From an uncultured Rhodospirillales bacterium (GTDB lineage: Bacteria; Pseudomonadota; Alphaproteobacteria; Rhodospirillales; JABHCV01), in contig CALKND010000003.1 in NCBI GenBank assembly GCA_938092065.1, positions 62,001-126,000 of the forward strand: 64,000 bases of DNA, given 5' to 3'. Of this stretch, positions 55,780 through 64,000 are shown one piece after another (position 1 is the stretch's first letter; each line of letters starts with the position of its first letter). A program made the position numbers and the translations under genes. The notes under the pieces are model-generated. The model saw nothing but the letters and a program-made list of their open reading frames with translations, searched no databases and had not been told where the DNA came from.

Positions 55780-56712
55780 TTGACTCATAACCAAACCCCC
55801 AGTTTCTTTAAGGGCGTTTTTGCTGCAGCGCTAACCCCATTGAAAAATGATTTAAGTGTTGATAGCGAGAGACTGGTTAGCCATTGCAACTGGCTACTTA
55901 AAAATGGCTGCAATGGTTTGGCTGTTATGGGTACTACGGGGGAAGCTAACTCATTCAGTGTTTCTGAGCGCATTGGCATTTTGGAAACCTTGAATGACGG
56001 AGGAATACCTGGAAATGCATTGATGCCTGGTACTGGGTGCTGCTCATTTCCTGATACTGTGGAACTCACTCGGCGAGCAGTTGAGCTAGGAGCTGGTGGC
56101 GTACTGATGTTGCCGCCCTTTTATTACAAGGGTGTTAGTGACGATGGATTGTTTGCTTCATATTCAGAAGTGATTGAGCGTATCAGCGATGTTCGTCTCA
56201 AGGTTTACTTATATCACTTTCCGCAAATATCAGCGGTGCAAATCAGCTTTAATCTAATTGAGCGCTTACTGATGCGCTATCCAAATACCATTGTCGGAAT
56301 GAAGGATAGCTCAGGCGATTTTGAAAATATGTCAAGGGTGGCTCAAAAATTCCCAGGATTTGGTGTTTTTAGTGGTGCAGACGATTTCTTGCTGCCGTTG
56401 TTGAAAAATGGCGGTGTTGGCTGTATCACAGCGGTTTGTAATATCGCCTCTAATCTCTCGGCACGTATCTATAAGGCATGGCAGGATGGGGATGCTTCGG
56501 CGGAATATATGCAAGGCCAATTGATTAAGATAAGGATAGCGGCCCAGAATTTCCCCTACAGTGCGGGTCTAAAAACAGCGCTTGCTTATTTTAGCGGTCT
56601 TGACACCTGGCGCCCAGTACGCCCGCCTCTGGTCGCGCTAGATGACAATCAGATGACCGAGTTAATTAAACTTCTTGAAGCGGTTGGCTATACCCCACCG
56701 CCATTTGACTAA
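55780..56712 (+). CDS. Dihydrodipicolinate synthase/N-acetylneuraminate lyase family protein
   Basis: A 310-residue TIM-barrel class I aldolase. Key residues: GTTGEANSFS near 50, the catalytic Tyr in YLYHFPQI, and the Schiff-base Lys in VGMKDSSGD. The start is TTG at 55780 with AGGGAG at 55767-55772; the frame opens at 55681 inside the previous gene. dapA itself may be elsewhere, so the substrate could be a 2-oxo sugar acid or another pyruvate aldol. Short spacing to ycgN and to the peptidase gene. Confidence 0.82.
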   Translation: MTHNQTPSFFKGVFAAALTPLKNDLSVDSERLVSHCNWLLKNGCNGLAVMGTTGEANSFSVSERIGILETLNDGGIPGNALMPGTGCCSFPDTVELTRRAVELGAGGVLMLPPFYYKGVSDDGLFASYSEVIERISDVRLKVYLYHFPQISAVQISFNLIERLLMRYPNTIVGMKDSSGDFENMSRVAQKFPGFGVFSGADDFLLPLLKNGGVGCITAVCNIASNLSARIYKAWQDGDASAEYMQGQLIKIRIAAQNFPYSAGLKTALAYFSGLDTWRPVRPPLVALDDNQMTELIKLLEAVGYTPPPFD

Positions 56713-56727
56713 GAATTGATCTTCGTA

Positions 56728-57453
56728 ATGGCACTCGTTCGCTCCCACAACAAAATAAAAGAAGATCATCATTTGATTGAAATTGAAGGCCGTAAAATAC
56801 CTTTGATTGTGCGCCACCACCCACGTGCTCGACGTATGATTCTCCGCCTTGACATGGTGGGTGAGGGAGCAGTTATAACAATACCTGCCAACTCCAGTTC
56901 TTCTGCCGCACTTGACTTTGTCCATCGCAAATCATCTTGGTTGTGCCAGCTTTTAAATGAAATTGGTGAACGTGTCGCCTTCGGTGATGGTGTGCAAATT
57001 CCTTTTCAGGGGGTTCAACATCTAGTTCGTCATCGTGATGATGCTTATGGCGGGGTATGGATTGAAGACGGTGAAATTAATGTTGCCGGTGATATTGAAC
57101 ATTTAAGCCGTCGTCTTGGCGACTGGTTAAAGAAACAGGCCCGTATTCGCATTAAATCCCTAGTTCACCAGAAGGTAAAAAAAATTAATAAAACGCTCTC
57201 TCGGATCACTATTCGTGACACCCGCACTCGTTGGGGTTCATGTTCGTCAAAAGGTAGTTTGTCTTTTAGTTGGCGTTTGATCATGGCGCCGCCAGAAATA
57301 TTAGATTATGTGGTCGCCCACGAAGTTGCTCATCTTGTCCACATGAACCATAGTCCCAGTTTTTGGAACACTGTTGAAAGGCTAACTGAAAATGCAAAAA
57401 GTGGTCGTGCATGGCTTAATGATAACGGCTCCATTTTGCACCGTATCGGATGA
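56728..57453 (+). CDS. YgjP-like metal-dependent hydrolase (DUF45)
   Basis: A 241-residue soluble protein of the YgjP/SprT-like zincin group. The metal motif is VAHEVAHLVHMNHSPSFW (HExxH plus a third His). RDTRTRWGSCSSKGSLSFSW and IMAPPEILDYV are family signatures. The N-terminus is a beta-rich module. Start at ATG 56728; TTG 56716 adds four residues. Fifteen bases separate it from yjbQ. Confidence 0.9.
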   Translation: MALVRSHNKIKEDHHLIEIEGRKIPLIVRHHPRARRMILRLDMVGEGAVITIPANSSSSAALDFVHRKSSWLCQLLNEIGERVAFGDGVQIPFQGVQHLVRHRDDAYGGVWIEDGEINVAGDIEHLSRRLGDWLKKQARIRIKSLVHQKVKKINKTLSRITIRDTRTRWGSCSSKGSLSFSWRLIMAPPEILDYVVAHEVAHLVHMNHSPSFWNTVERLTENAKSGRAWLNDNGSILHRIG

Positions 57454-57468
57454 GCTTAAGGAAAAAAT

Positions 57469-57888
57469 ATGAAACAAGCGAAGTACACACTTTCTATCCG
57501 CACTGAGGGTCAGGGGTTATATGAATTTACTAAAGATGTTTTGAATTGGGTGTCGGCCCAGACGATGGATTGCGGGCTTTTGACGGTTTATTGTGCCCAT
57601 ACATCTGCTAGCCTGACCATTCAGGAAAATGCTGACACAGACGTTCAGCATGACTTAAAAAATTTTTTTTCCCGTTTAGTGCTGGAAGACCCTATGCTTT
57701 ATCGTCACACTGCTGAAGGATCTGATGATATGCCAGCACACATTAAAAGTGCTCTGACGGATGTGTCTTTATCAATCCCAGTAAGCAATGCACGGCCAGT
57801 ACTTGGCATCTGGCAAGGAATTTATTTATTTGAACACCGCAACCACCCTCATACCCGAGACATTACATTGCAATTGATGGGGTCGTAA
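57469..57888 (+). CDS. YjbQ family protein (UPF0047)
   Basis: A 139-residue protein with the conserved YCAHTSASLTIQENADTDVQ and SIPVSNARPVLGIWQGIYLFE HR-type motif that ends in an HR pair. YjbQ shows weak thiamin phosphate synthase activity in E. coli, but its physiological role is uncertain. AAGGA precedes the ATG. Last gene of the short cluster from cobB. Confidence 0.9.
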   Translation: MKQAKYTLSIRTEGQGLYEFTKDVLNWVSAQTMDCGLLTVYCAHTSASLTIQENADTDVQHDLKNFFSRLVLEDPMLYRHTAEGSDDMPAHIKSALTDVSLSIPVSNARPVLGIWQGIYLFEHRNHPHTRDITLQLMGS

Positions 57889-58172
57889 GCGTGGTATTTC
57901 AGGTACTGTTATTTTCTTTGAACGGCACTTTTCAGATACAAAAGAGGCTTGTCGTCTATTTTGATAAAACCAGAAAAGTTTTAACTCGTCGCCACACAGG
58001 TGAGGGCAGACGTGCAAACGATTGTCACAAATGGCTCTTATACAACTAACCATGATTTTATGGTAACCGTCTCTATTTATGGTGTTTAGAGGGTGTAGGT
58101 TTTGGAAACTTCGCCATTTCTAATTGGTGACTTAAGCTGTAAATATTTCAATGTTATTATTCGGATAATTTT
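57889..58172. other. Gap after yjbQ
   Basis: No supported gene on either strand. A 75-codon minus-strand frame overlapping the end of yjbQ is antisense only. The AT-rich bases before 58173 may hold a promoter for the cysteine-rich gene. Confidence 0.35.
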
Positions 58173-58484
58173 ATGCGCCCTTTACCCATTGTTGCTGTAG
58201 TTTTTTCCATATTTTTATCAGACGCCACTTTTCAAAAGGCTGGGGGTGAAACCCTTATGCAGTGCACGGAAAAGTGCATCAGCCATGAAGGCGGTAATTC
58301 TGAAGCCAATAAAGTCACCTGTAAAAGCCGCTGTGGTGCAGCGTTGTTGAAGCAATCACCTGTTGGAAAACCTGACTGCATGGATGAATTTAAAGCTTGC
58401 AGCAGGACTTGTGGCAAAGAAAATATTGGCCAACCAAGTTTCTGTCACAAACAATGCAAAGTGGTGTTAAAAACCTGCACTTAA
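58173..58484 (+). CDS. Small secreted cysteine-rich protein, unknown function
   Basis: A 103-residue protein with a putative signal peptide (about 1-24). The mature part has ten cysteines arranged as repeated CxxxC pairs: CTEKC, CKSRC, a single CMDEFKAC, then CSRTC and CHKQC, followed by a terminal Cys. Twin CxxxC pairs suggest a disulfide-linked helical hairpin or a metal site. No family recognised. Isolated between yjbQ and the convergent hydratase. Confidence 0.65.
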   Translation: MRPLPIVAVVFSIFLSDATFQKAGGETLMQCTEKCISHEGGNSEANKVTCKSRCGAALLKQSPVGKPDCMDEFKACSRTCGKENIGQPSFCHKQCKVVLKTCT

Positions 58485-58544
58485 AGCTTGACTAGCTGGA
58501 TGTCGACAAGGGCAATTTTATTGCATCTAGCCTGCCCAAGTTGG

Positions 58545-59303
58545 CTAGAAGTTCACTGTGACATCACCAATGCCAGGAAAGCTGGTGATGATCTGTTTGG
58601 CTGTTCCAGCCCTATGTAATCCGGTCCATGAACCGGTCGTTACAACCTGACCGGCAGAAATTCCTAGCCCTTTTTTGCGCATGTGATTTGCTATCCACAC
58701 GACCAGGCGTAAAATATTACCTGCGTTGTTGCCTCCCTTATGAGAATAGAGAAGTTTAGCATCAAAACGCATCTCGACAGGTTGATCTGCAACTATAAGA
58801 TCTGGCCATTCGCTCCAGGGTGGGCCAAGAATCAAAGCACCATTAAGAATATTGTCGGCTAACTTCGTTAAGGGATCTACTGCATCGGGATCCACATAAC
58901 GGGATTCATTTATTTCAATGGCTGGAAAGGCCGTATCAATAGCATCAAGAACCTGAGCTTCGCTGTACTGCTCATCGCGTGCGGGTAAATCACTTAAGAA
59001 TTGGAAGGCTATTTCGGATTCCATGCCACGCATAATAAATTTTTGTGGGTCAAGCTGAACCGGGGACGTATAAATAGTGCCTGTGAGCAAGGGCGCACAA
59101 ACGGGTTCTGCCGTAGCGCTCTTCGCCCCGACTTTCCAGCCCAGAATAGGCCCTAGCTTGGCTGCTACAGCGTCATGAATGGCATAAACATCATCGATGT
59201 TGATTGGGCGACAATTGTCTGGCAAGTCGTTTATGGGACCTGATTTTCGTGCTTCAATTAAAAGTTCTGCCGCTGCCAAAGCGGGATTTTCAATTAAATT
59301 CAT
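58545..59303 (-). CDS. 2-keto-4-pentenoate hydratase family protein (MhpD type)
   Basis: A 252-residue FAA-hydrolase-superfamily protein. GWKVGAKSATAEP, MRGMESEIAFQFLSDLP (metal ligand Glu residues) and AIEINESRYVDPDAVDP are MhpD-like, and VTTGSWTGLHRAG closes the site. These enzymes hydrate 2-oxopent-4-enoate or decarboxylate 4-oxalocrotonate in aromatic meta-cleavage. No other catabolic genes are nearby, so the substrate is open. An inverted repeat CTAGCC/GGCTAG overlaps its stop. Confidence 0.82.
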   Translation of the reverse strand: MNLIENPALAAAELLIEARKSGPINDLPDNCRPINIDDVYAIHDAVAAKLGPILGWKVGAKSATAEPVCAPLLTGTIYTSPVQLDPQKFIMRGMESEIAFQFLSDLPARDEQYSEAQVLDAIDTAFPAIEINESRYVDPDAVDPLTKLADNILNGALILGPPWSEWPDLIVADQPVEMRFDAKLLYSHKGGNNAGNILRLVVWIANHMRKKGLGISAGQVVTTGSWTGLHRAGTAKQIITSFPGIGDVTVNF

Positions 59304-59548
59304 AATGCAGGGTTCCTAAATTGAGAGGTGATCTACCATAATAATCTATACATATTAAATAAGGTTAATAACAATAAGAGGATGCCGAATATAACTAAAT
59401 AGCATCATCTCAAAACTACTGCCTTAGTGTTGAACATTGATTTGATTTCAAGACTTCACTCGCCTTATTTTATAATATGCTAATACGATTTTTTGGAACA
59501 ACGCGAACCTGATGTCAGGTCTACAAGAACAGTTGTGGTTCAAATTTT

Positions 59549-60733
59549 TCACAAAAGAGTTTGGTAGCGTTCGAGAAATGCCGCGCTGGCCCTGCTTAGT
59601 GAACATTCATTGGTGGTGTCAGGGCGCAACTCCCTCATAAGCTGCTGGTTTTTATCTAGGGGCATTGGATTATCAACTAGTTCAATAGCCTCTTGTGTCG
59701 CCATAAGAATGTCATCACTGTCGGGAGATATAACATCATATGGTTGGTCTTTCGGGAAATTAACTCCCGTAGCCTCCATGAGATCTAGTTGTTCGGAAAA
59801 GGTAAGAAATTTATCCTCTCCCTTTAGCTTCAAAACAGCTGGCGCGCATACGCAATGGGGAGAAAAAGGGGGAAGCAAAGGCTGCCAGTTGTTGACATAG
59901 ACAAAAGGCGTTCCCATTATTTCAGGGAATTGGCTAATACCAGATGGGCCAGTGAGACTAAAATCGGCATTGCTGAACAAGACTAGGTCATTTTTGAATG
60001 TAGCCAGAGGGCTGTTGGCATAGTCAACTACTCCAAGACTGGCAAACGCTTCCGGGTATTGTTCGCGACCGACCAGAACCAGCTTGTAGCCCAAATCTCT
60101 AAGATAACGCATCGACGGTAGATAGGTGTCGGGGTCGATCGCATCTGCTCCTCCAGACGAAGGAAAATCTTTAAGTTGAAGTAGGGCGATTTTTTGCCCG
60201 CGTGCATTTATAAAATGCTCTAGGTCATAGGCCATAGGAAATTTTCGCGCCATGGGCAAGAATTTAGATGTTTGAAGTCTTCGGCGGTAAAGGGCCTTTT
60301 GGGCGTCGATTAATGATTGAAAAAAAATAAGTTGATAGCTAAAATATTTATTATCGACAAAACTAGGACGACACGGGAGCCCATCAATAGGGCCCATCTT
60401 CACGCTTGAAATTCCCACATCGACGGTCAGGTCCGGACGATAGTGTGCGATGTTACTGACAATTTCGAGGGAATTAGAAGAAAGTATATAATTTGAACAA
60501 AGTGTATCACCGTACATTTCTGCAATGCCGGCAACAAATTCTTCGTCTGGTCCCATGTATAAGTGCGTCCCATCGGGAGCAATTTCTCCTGTCAGGCGCA
60601 TACGTGCAAAGTTGTCGAATTCCGCCAACACATGCCCGACAGCGTCAGAGGCAATATTTATAATTAGTTTGCCATTATTGCTTTCCAAAAAATTGACCGC
60701 ATCTAGCGCAGACTTAATCTCGGTTTTTGCCAT
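59549..60733 (-). CDS. Putative glycosyltransferase (TIGR04372-like)
   Basis: A 394-residue soluble protein. It resembles GT-B-type proteins annotated as TIGR04372 family, with KFPMAYDLEHFINARGQKIA, YLPSMRYLRDLGYKLVLVGRE and LFSNADFSLTGPSGISQFPEIMGTPFVYVNNW near the C-terminus, reminiscent of nucleotide-sugar binding in GT-B enzymes. The identification is by general resemblance only. In the same orientation as the following glycan genes; 267 bases separate it from the next. Confidence 0.5.
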   Translation of the reverse strand: MAKTEIKSALDAVNFLESNNGKLIINIASDAVGHVLAEFDNFARMRLTGEIAPDGTHLYMGPDEEFVAGIAEMYGDTLCSNYILSSNSLEIVSNIAHYRPDLTVDVGISSVKMGPIDGLPCRPSFVDNKYFSYQLIFFQSLIDAQKALYRRRLQTSKFLPMARKFPMAYDLEHFINARGQKIALLQLKDFPSSGGADAIDPDTYLPSMRYLRDLGYKLVLVGREQYPEAFASLGVVDYANSPLATFKNDLVLFSNADFSLTGPSGISQFPEIMGTPFVYVNNWQPLLPPFSPHCVCAPAVLKLKGEDKFLTFSEQLDLMEATGVNFPKDQPYDVISPDSDDILMATQEAIELVDNPMPLDKNQQLMRELRPDTTNECSLSRASAAFLERYQTLL

Positions 60734-60983
60734 GGGACCACTTCCTGATAAAAAGATATGGTTTTGTTACCTTAGGGCTACAATTTGTGGCCTTTATAAA
60801 CAGTTCTCAGGAGGCTTCAAATTTCTCCACCACAAAAAAACAGCTAAGAATGTCGCATCTCGTTTCATATATCTAAAGATGAATATTATGCTTGCAGTTA
60901 ATTATTAATTTTAAATTTATAAACTTCAAAAAATAAAACATGCCATGTGAGAGGCATAAAGCCATGGACTGATTATCCATTAG

Positions 60984-61016
60984 TATATTTCCGGATAAGT
61001 TTATATTTCCGGATAA
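60984..61016. repeat. Tandem direct repeat across the stop of the nucleotidyltransferase gene
   Basis: The 15-base sequence TATATTTCCGGATAA occurs at 60984-60998 and again at 61002-61016, a period of 18 bases. The second copy contains the minus-strand stop (61001-61003 adjoining). It looks like a short recent duplication. Confidence 0.55.
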
Positions 61017-61507
61017 ATTTTTTTGATTTCTCTAGCAGATGGCCTTTGCAGCATACTGATTATTTTGCTCGACGAGCATACCTTTTCAAAAGTGTGGCGG
61101 ACCTCAATGCCAAGACTAGTGGCGGCATCTTTCTCACTGGAAAATTTTTTGTCACCAATCGTGAGGTATTCCTGCCCTTTAAAATATAACGACGGTCGAA
61201 TATGTGAAAGTAATTCCACCGATGATGAAGCTTGATTAATCATGGCGCCAGTAACCGGTTTAAGACTACTGACAACTTCAACCCGCTCATCTTCGCAAAT
61301 GACAGGGCGCCCCTCGTCTTTGTTAACAAAACGATCCCCCGTGACACTCACAAACAGTACATCGCATTGTTCTTTGGCAGCTATAAAGTGACGGATATGC
61401 CCAATATGCAAAATGTCGAAACAGCCATGGCACAATCCTACTAACAAGTTAGCCTTCTTGGTATCGCGAGTGATTTTTGCAATTTCAGGTATGGTGTATA
61501 CGGGCAT
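61001..61507 (-). CDS. Cytidylyltransferase-like nucleotidyltransferase
   Basis: A 168-residue HxGH-type nucleotidyltransferase. The CTP/ATP motif reads GLCHGCFDILHIGHIRHF (about 24-41), the RfaE/HldE C-terminal or glycerol-3-phosphate cytidylyltransferase type; later conserved motif VSVTGDRFVNKD. It would activate a sugar phosphate with a nucleotide for glycan synthesis; the substrate is open. 27 bases after the HAD gene, in the same operon. Confidence 0.78.
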   Translation of the reverse strand: MPVYTIPEIAKITRDTKKANLLVGLCHGCFDILHIGHIRHFIAAKEQCDVLFVSVTGDRFVNKDEGRPVICEDERVEVVSSLKPVTGAMINQASSSVELLSHIRPSLYFKGQEYLTIGDKKFSSEKDAATSLGIEVRHTFEKVCSSSKIISMLQRPSAREIKKIYPEI

Positions 61508-61534
61508 TTTTTACCCCCCCCTTCCCCTTCACTA

Positions 61535-62266
61535 TTAATAAGCGGCGTTTTCAAAAAAATCTATATCCAATTCGTCAAGAGACGAAACGGTGATATCCGC
61601 TCCATTATCGCGCAACACGTTTGCATTGTTCTGTCGAGCCACGCCGACCACAGTTTTTATTCCAGCTCGCTGGGCGGAAACAACACCTGATATAGCATCC
61701 TCGAGCACAATACACTCTCGCGGACTTTTGCCGAGTAATTCCGCGGCATAAAGATAAAATGCGGGGTCTGGCTTTGACGCTATTTTATACTTCTCAGCAA
61801 TCACACCATCCATGATAGAGTTAAACCTGGAAGTTAAATCTGATTGGTCCAAAATGGCACGGGCATTTTTGCTTGAACTAGCTATTCCCATATACGCACC
61901 TATAGTTTCCAGCCTTTCCATTAGTCTGAGGGAGTCCTCAAAAATAGATAGGCCATCTAGTTTCAACAGTTTCCCAAAAAGTGTATTTTTTTCATTGCTA
62001 ATGCCCAGGACCGAATCGAAACCTTTATCAACAGTTTTGCCTAGTGGAAGTTTGATGCCACGAGATTTGAGAAAGCTCTCAATTCCAGCTTTTCTTGTTT
62101 TTCCATCCAAATACTCAGGATAGTCTTTAGCTGCTAAAAACGGCATATAAGACTTGTTGTGCACTTCAATGGTTTTTTGTAGCACAGTATTCCAGGCCTT
62201 TGTGTGAACCGTTGTAGTGTCTGAAATCACACCGTCCAGATCAAATAAGACAGAAAAAAAATTCAT
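61535..62266 (-). CDS. HAD hydrolase of the beta-phosphoglucomutase type
   Basis: A 243-residue HAD protein. Motif I is FDLDGVISDT (nucleophile Asp), YLDGKTRKAGI matches the beta-PGM cap, motif II is IASSS, and motif IV is CIVLEDAISGVVSAQRAG. Members act as sugar phosphomutases or phosphatases. Next to a nucleotidyltransferase and methyltransferase it may dephosphorylate or isomerise a sugar phosphate. Four bases after the methyltransferase gene. Confidence 0.85.
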   Translation of the reverse strand: MNFFSVLFDLDGVISDTTTVHTKAWNTVLQKTIEVHNKSYMPFLAAKDYPEYLDGKTRKAGIESFLKSRGIKLPLGKTVDKGFDSVLGISNEKNTLFGKLLKLDGLSIFEDSLRLMERLETIGAYMGIASSSKNARAILDQSDLTSRFNSIMDGVIAEKYKIASKPDPAFYLYAAELLGKSPRECIVLEDAISGVVSAQRAGIKTVVGVARQNNANVLRDNGADITVSSLDELDIDFFENAAY

Positions 62267-62269
62267 TGG

Positions 62270-62962
62270 CTAAAACTGAGGCTTAAAGTTAACCTGGCCT
62301 CGAAAGCCGCAGTTACTAAGAAGGTGGCGCCACCAAACAGAGTTTTCAATACTTTGTTGGGTCTCGTCCCAAGCCTTCATCAATTCTCGGCCCTGCTGAT
62401 CTTCAATAACCCCGATTTCAAAAAAGATACTATCTGTGCGGCAAACCCGTCGAATTTCCCCAATGGCTGAAATTAATTGGTCTTGCGTCAGGTGTGGAAG
62501 AGTGTCCTTGGAAATAACTAAGTCAAAACTGTCGGTCTTCCAAGGTAAGTGTTCACAAGAACCCTGTACCATAAATGGCTTGACGTATTTTACCGCATTT
62601 TTGACAGCATAACTGCTAAGGTCAATGCCAGCGATATTTATTCCTTTTTTATAAAACTCACAAATTAGGAACCCCTTGGCGCAACCAATCTCAAGAACTG
62701 AATCGCCCGGGGAAAGGCCATAATGTGCAATTATTTTTTTGGCACAATCGGCGTAGCGGCCATCGTAGCTGTAGCCCCCGTAACCAACGCCATAGTTTAC
62801 ATCATCAAAATAACTAAAGCCGTATTTTTGAAAGTTTTCTCGCTTTGACGGGTCAAGAATAAAGCCATCAATTTTCTTTTTTCGCTCGTTGGAGGAGCGC
62901 AAATTTGATGACTTGAAGAAATCAATTTCATGAATTTTTAAGACCTTAAATGAAGTTGACAT
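62270..62962 (-). CDS. SAM-dependent methyltransferase
   Basis: A 230-residue class I methyltransferase. Motif I is VLEIGCAKGFLICEFYK (about 89-105), followed by GIDLSSYAVKNA and DLVISKDTLPHL. The C-terminus is VNFKPQF. The substrate is unknown; the setting suggests a sugar or a peptide-linked glycan. The start overlaps the radical SAM gene by 17 bases, so the two are translationally coupled and likely act together. Confidence 0.85.
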   Translation of the reverse strand: MSTSFKVLKIHEIDFFKSSNLRSSNERKKKIDGFILDPSKRENFQKYGFSYFDDVNYGVGYGGYSYDGRYADCAKKIIAHYGLSPGDSVLEIGCAKGFLICEFYKKGINIAGIDLSSYAVKNAVKYVKPFMVQGSCEHLPWKTDSFDLVISKDTLPHLTQDQLISAIGEIRRVCRTDSIFFEIGVIEDQQGRELMKAWDETQQSIENSVWWRHLLSNCGFRGQVNFKPQF

Positions 62963-64000
62963 GGGAAGGTGGCTCGTCGATTAATTTAAATAAGTACCGA
63001 TTGGCTTCATCCATTCGGCAATTTTTTCGGCATTTTGTAATGTCCAGTTCATTTGTTACATACTCGAAATTCCGCTTACGTTTATCACTAGTCCAAATTT
63101 CCTCAAAGCTTTGTTTGTTGATATTGCCAAATTCGAACATTTCGTTCAGTAAATAAGCTGAACAGCCCGAAACAATACCATTAGCCATAATGTAACCCCA
63201 TAAAAATGGTGTAGAATGACAGCGGGTATAACGATCGGTTTCAGTATACTTCCTCATTGTGTGAGAGCGAAATATGACATTAAATTTATCCGTTGTGTAC
63301 TTTTCCAGCTCTTTACCCATCTCTAACCAAGAAGTGTAATCAATATCTACCAAGTTATTGCTAGATAAATGCTGAGAGTAGGGTTTAATGACCAGATAGT
63401 CTATGCCAAGGTCATCGCGGCAGGTCTTTGCTAATGTAGCAATTTCATCAGCATTTTCAGGCAATAATAAAATCTGTGCGCCCAGCACACATTCCAAGTT
63501 TTTAGCCCGACGTCTTGAGGCAAGGGCGGCCAAATTTTCTTGCGCCTTGTAAAAATCTTCTGGCTTGGTTTGGTGAATTTTAGCATAGCTTTCAGCCGTG
63601 CCCGCATTCATAGAGACCTTAATCCAGGATAAATTGGGCAGCGCCATTTCAAGAAAATTTTTTGGCATGACGGAGGCGTTTGTTGTCACCGATGCATCAA
63701 TGCCAGACTTTTTTGTTAAGCTGATCATCTCGGAGATATCTTTGTGCAACAGTGGCTCTCCTTCTCCAGCAAACATTATGCTCTTTATGCCCAAACGGGA
63801 TAGTTCTGGCAGGCGCTCACGCATCAAATCTATTGATAATCTGTTTGGCTTATAGCCGATGTAATCTACACTGCAAAAGGTGCATCGATGGTTACATGCA
63901 CCAATGGGTGAGACTTCCATGTAAATAGGATAGATGTGTTTTGCTTTTTCCCAGTCTGCTCCAGCCTCCAAGATCTGGGCGACGCGACTTGGGTGAAAAA
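62946..64000 (-). CDS. Radical SAM protein with C-terminal cysteine cluster (5' end beyond window)
   Basis: The readable part is 351 residues, open to the right edge (upstream residues HPSRVAQILEAGADW), so the true start is outside; the TTG at 63971 is an internal candidate. The radical SAM cluster is GACNHRCTFCSVDY (CxxxCxxC). GEGEPLLHKDISEM and VTTNASVMP follow. A SPASM-like second cluster is suggested by CHSTPF, GCSAYLL and KCRKNCRM. Such enzymes install modifications on sugars or peptides. First gene of the edge cluster within the window. Confidence 0.85.
   Translation of the reverse strand, partial: FHPSRVAQILEAGADWEKAKHIYPIYMEVSPIGACNHRCTFCSVDYIGYKPNRLSIDLMRERLPELSRLGIKSIMFAGEGEPLLHKDISEMISLTKKSGIDASVTTNASVMPKNFLEMALPNLSWIKVSMNAGTAESYAKIHQTKPEDFYKAQENLAALASRRRAKNLECVLGAQILLLPENADEIATLAKTCRDDLGIDYLVIKPYSQHLSSNNLVDIDYTSWLEMGKELEKYTTDKFNVIFRSHTMRKYTETDRYTRCHSTPFLWGYIMANGIVSGCSAYLLNEMFEFGNINKQSFEEIWTSDKRKRNFEYVTNELDITKCRKNCRMDEANRYLFKLIDEPPSHVNFI

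Noticed and set aside
58527-58548. CTAGCC/GGCTAG inverted repeat as a terminator
   Set aside because: Six base pairs with a ten-base loop, no U tract on either strand, and it overlaps the hydratase stop.
1-64000. Mobile elements, CRISPR arrays, prophage or defence genes
   Set aside because: No transposase, integrase, regularly spaced repeats, phage structural genes or recognisable defence domains were seen.

Overview
The window reads as chromosomal DNA of an alphaproteobacterium, probably a free-living or marine member near the Rhodospirillales/SAR116 range, with a moderate GC content (mid-40s per cent by eye, not computed). The reasons are the family types and gene order: a yejABEF operon, cytochrome c552-like gene next to kdsB and a monofunctional prephenate dehydratase, 4.5S RNA in front of dnaX-ybaB-recR, dapD/dapE beside a pyrimidine-nucleotidase-like HAD gene, and a CobN-type cobalamin operon. 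No insertion sequence, CRISPR array, rRNA or tRNA was found. Gene density is high, with many ATGA/GTGA overlaps and several TTG or GTG starts.

Layout. 1-757: 5' part of gltB, running off the left edge. 985-13 kb: uppP, a 2-hydroxyacid dehydrogenase, the yejABEF peptide importer, hisN, a membrane-anchored cytochrome c with a defective haem motif, kdsB, pheA and nudC. 13-31 kb: a cupredoxin-like lipoprotein, ffs (SRP RNA), dnaX, a heavily decayed 3'-5' exonuclease pseudogene, ybaB, recR, rmuC, def-fmt, truA, dapD-dapE, a frameshifted arsC-like gene, recX, an orphan ABC-2 permease and argD-argF. 30.4-33.3 kb: asparagine synthetase and UDP-glucuronate decarboxylase, convergent.

33.6-55.3 kb is a nearly complete cobalamin locus. 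cobT diverges from cobS-cobC-cobU-cobW-cobN-cobO, a SYLF lipoprotein, then cobQ. cbiB lies on the opposite strand. An unrecognised basic protein leads into cobH-cobL-cobI-cbiG/cobJ-cobM. cbiD-cobK run on the minus strand, and a Sco-type copper chaperone overlaps cobB. The set mixes a late-cobalt chelatase (CobN, with CobO and CobW) with CbiD and CbiG, the ring-contraction and C1-methylation enzymes of the early-cobalt route. CobG, CobF, CobA and the small chelatase subunits are not in the window. No cobalamin riboswitch was recognised.

55.3-59.3 kb: conserved housekeeping genes (YcgN, a DHDPS-family lyase, YgjP-like protease, YjbQ), a small secreted ten-cysteine protein and a 2-keto-4-pentenoate hydratase-family gene. 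59.5-64.0 kb: a minus-strand surface-glycan or nucleotide-sugar cluster (radical SAM, methyltransferase, HAD phosphomutase-like, cytidylyltransferase-like, putative glycosyltransferase) that runs off the right edge.

Most interesting for follow-up: the hybrid cobalamin gene set with its unknown resident gene at 45537-46028, the CQYFH haem site in the cytochrome, two independently decaying genes (16384-17028 and 25948-26287), and the edge glycan cluster. I did not find clear evidence for an entirely new multi-gene system.
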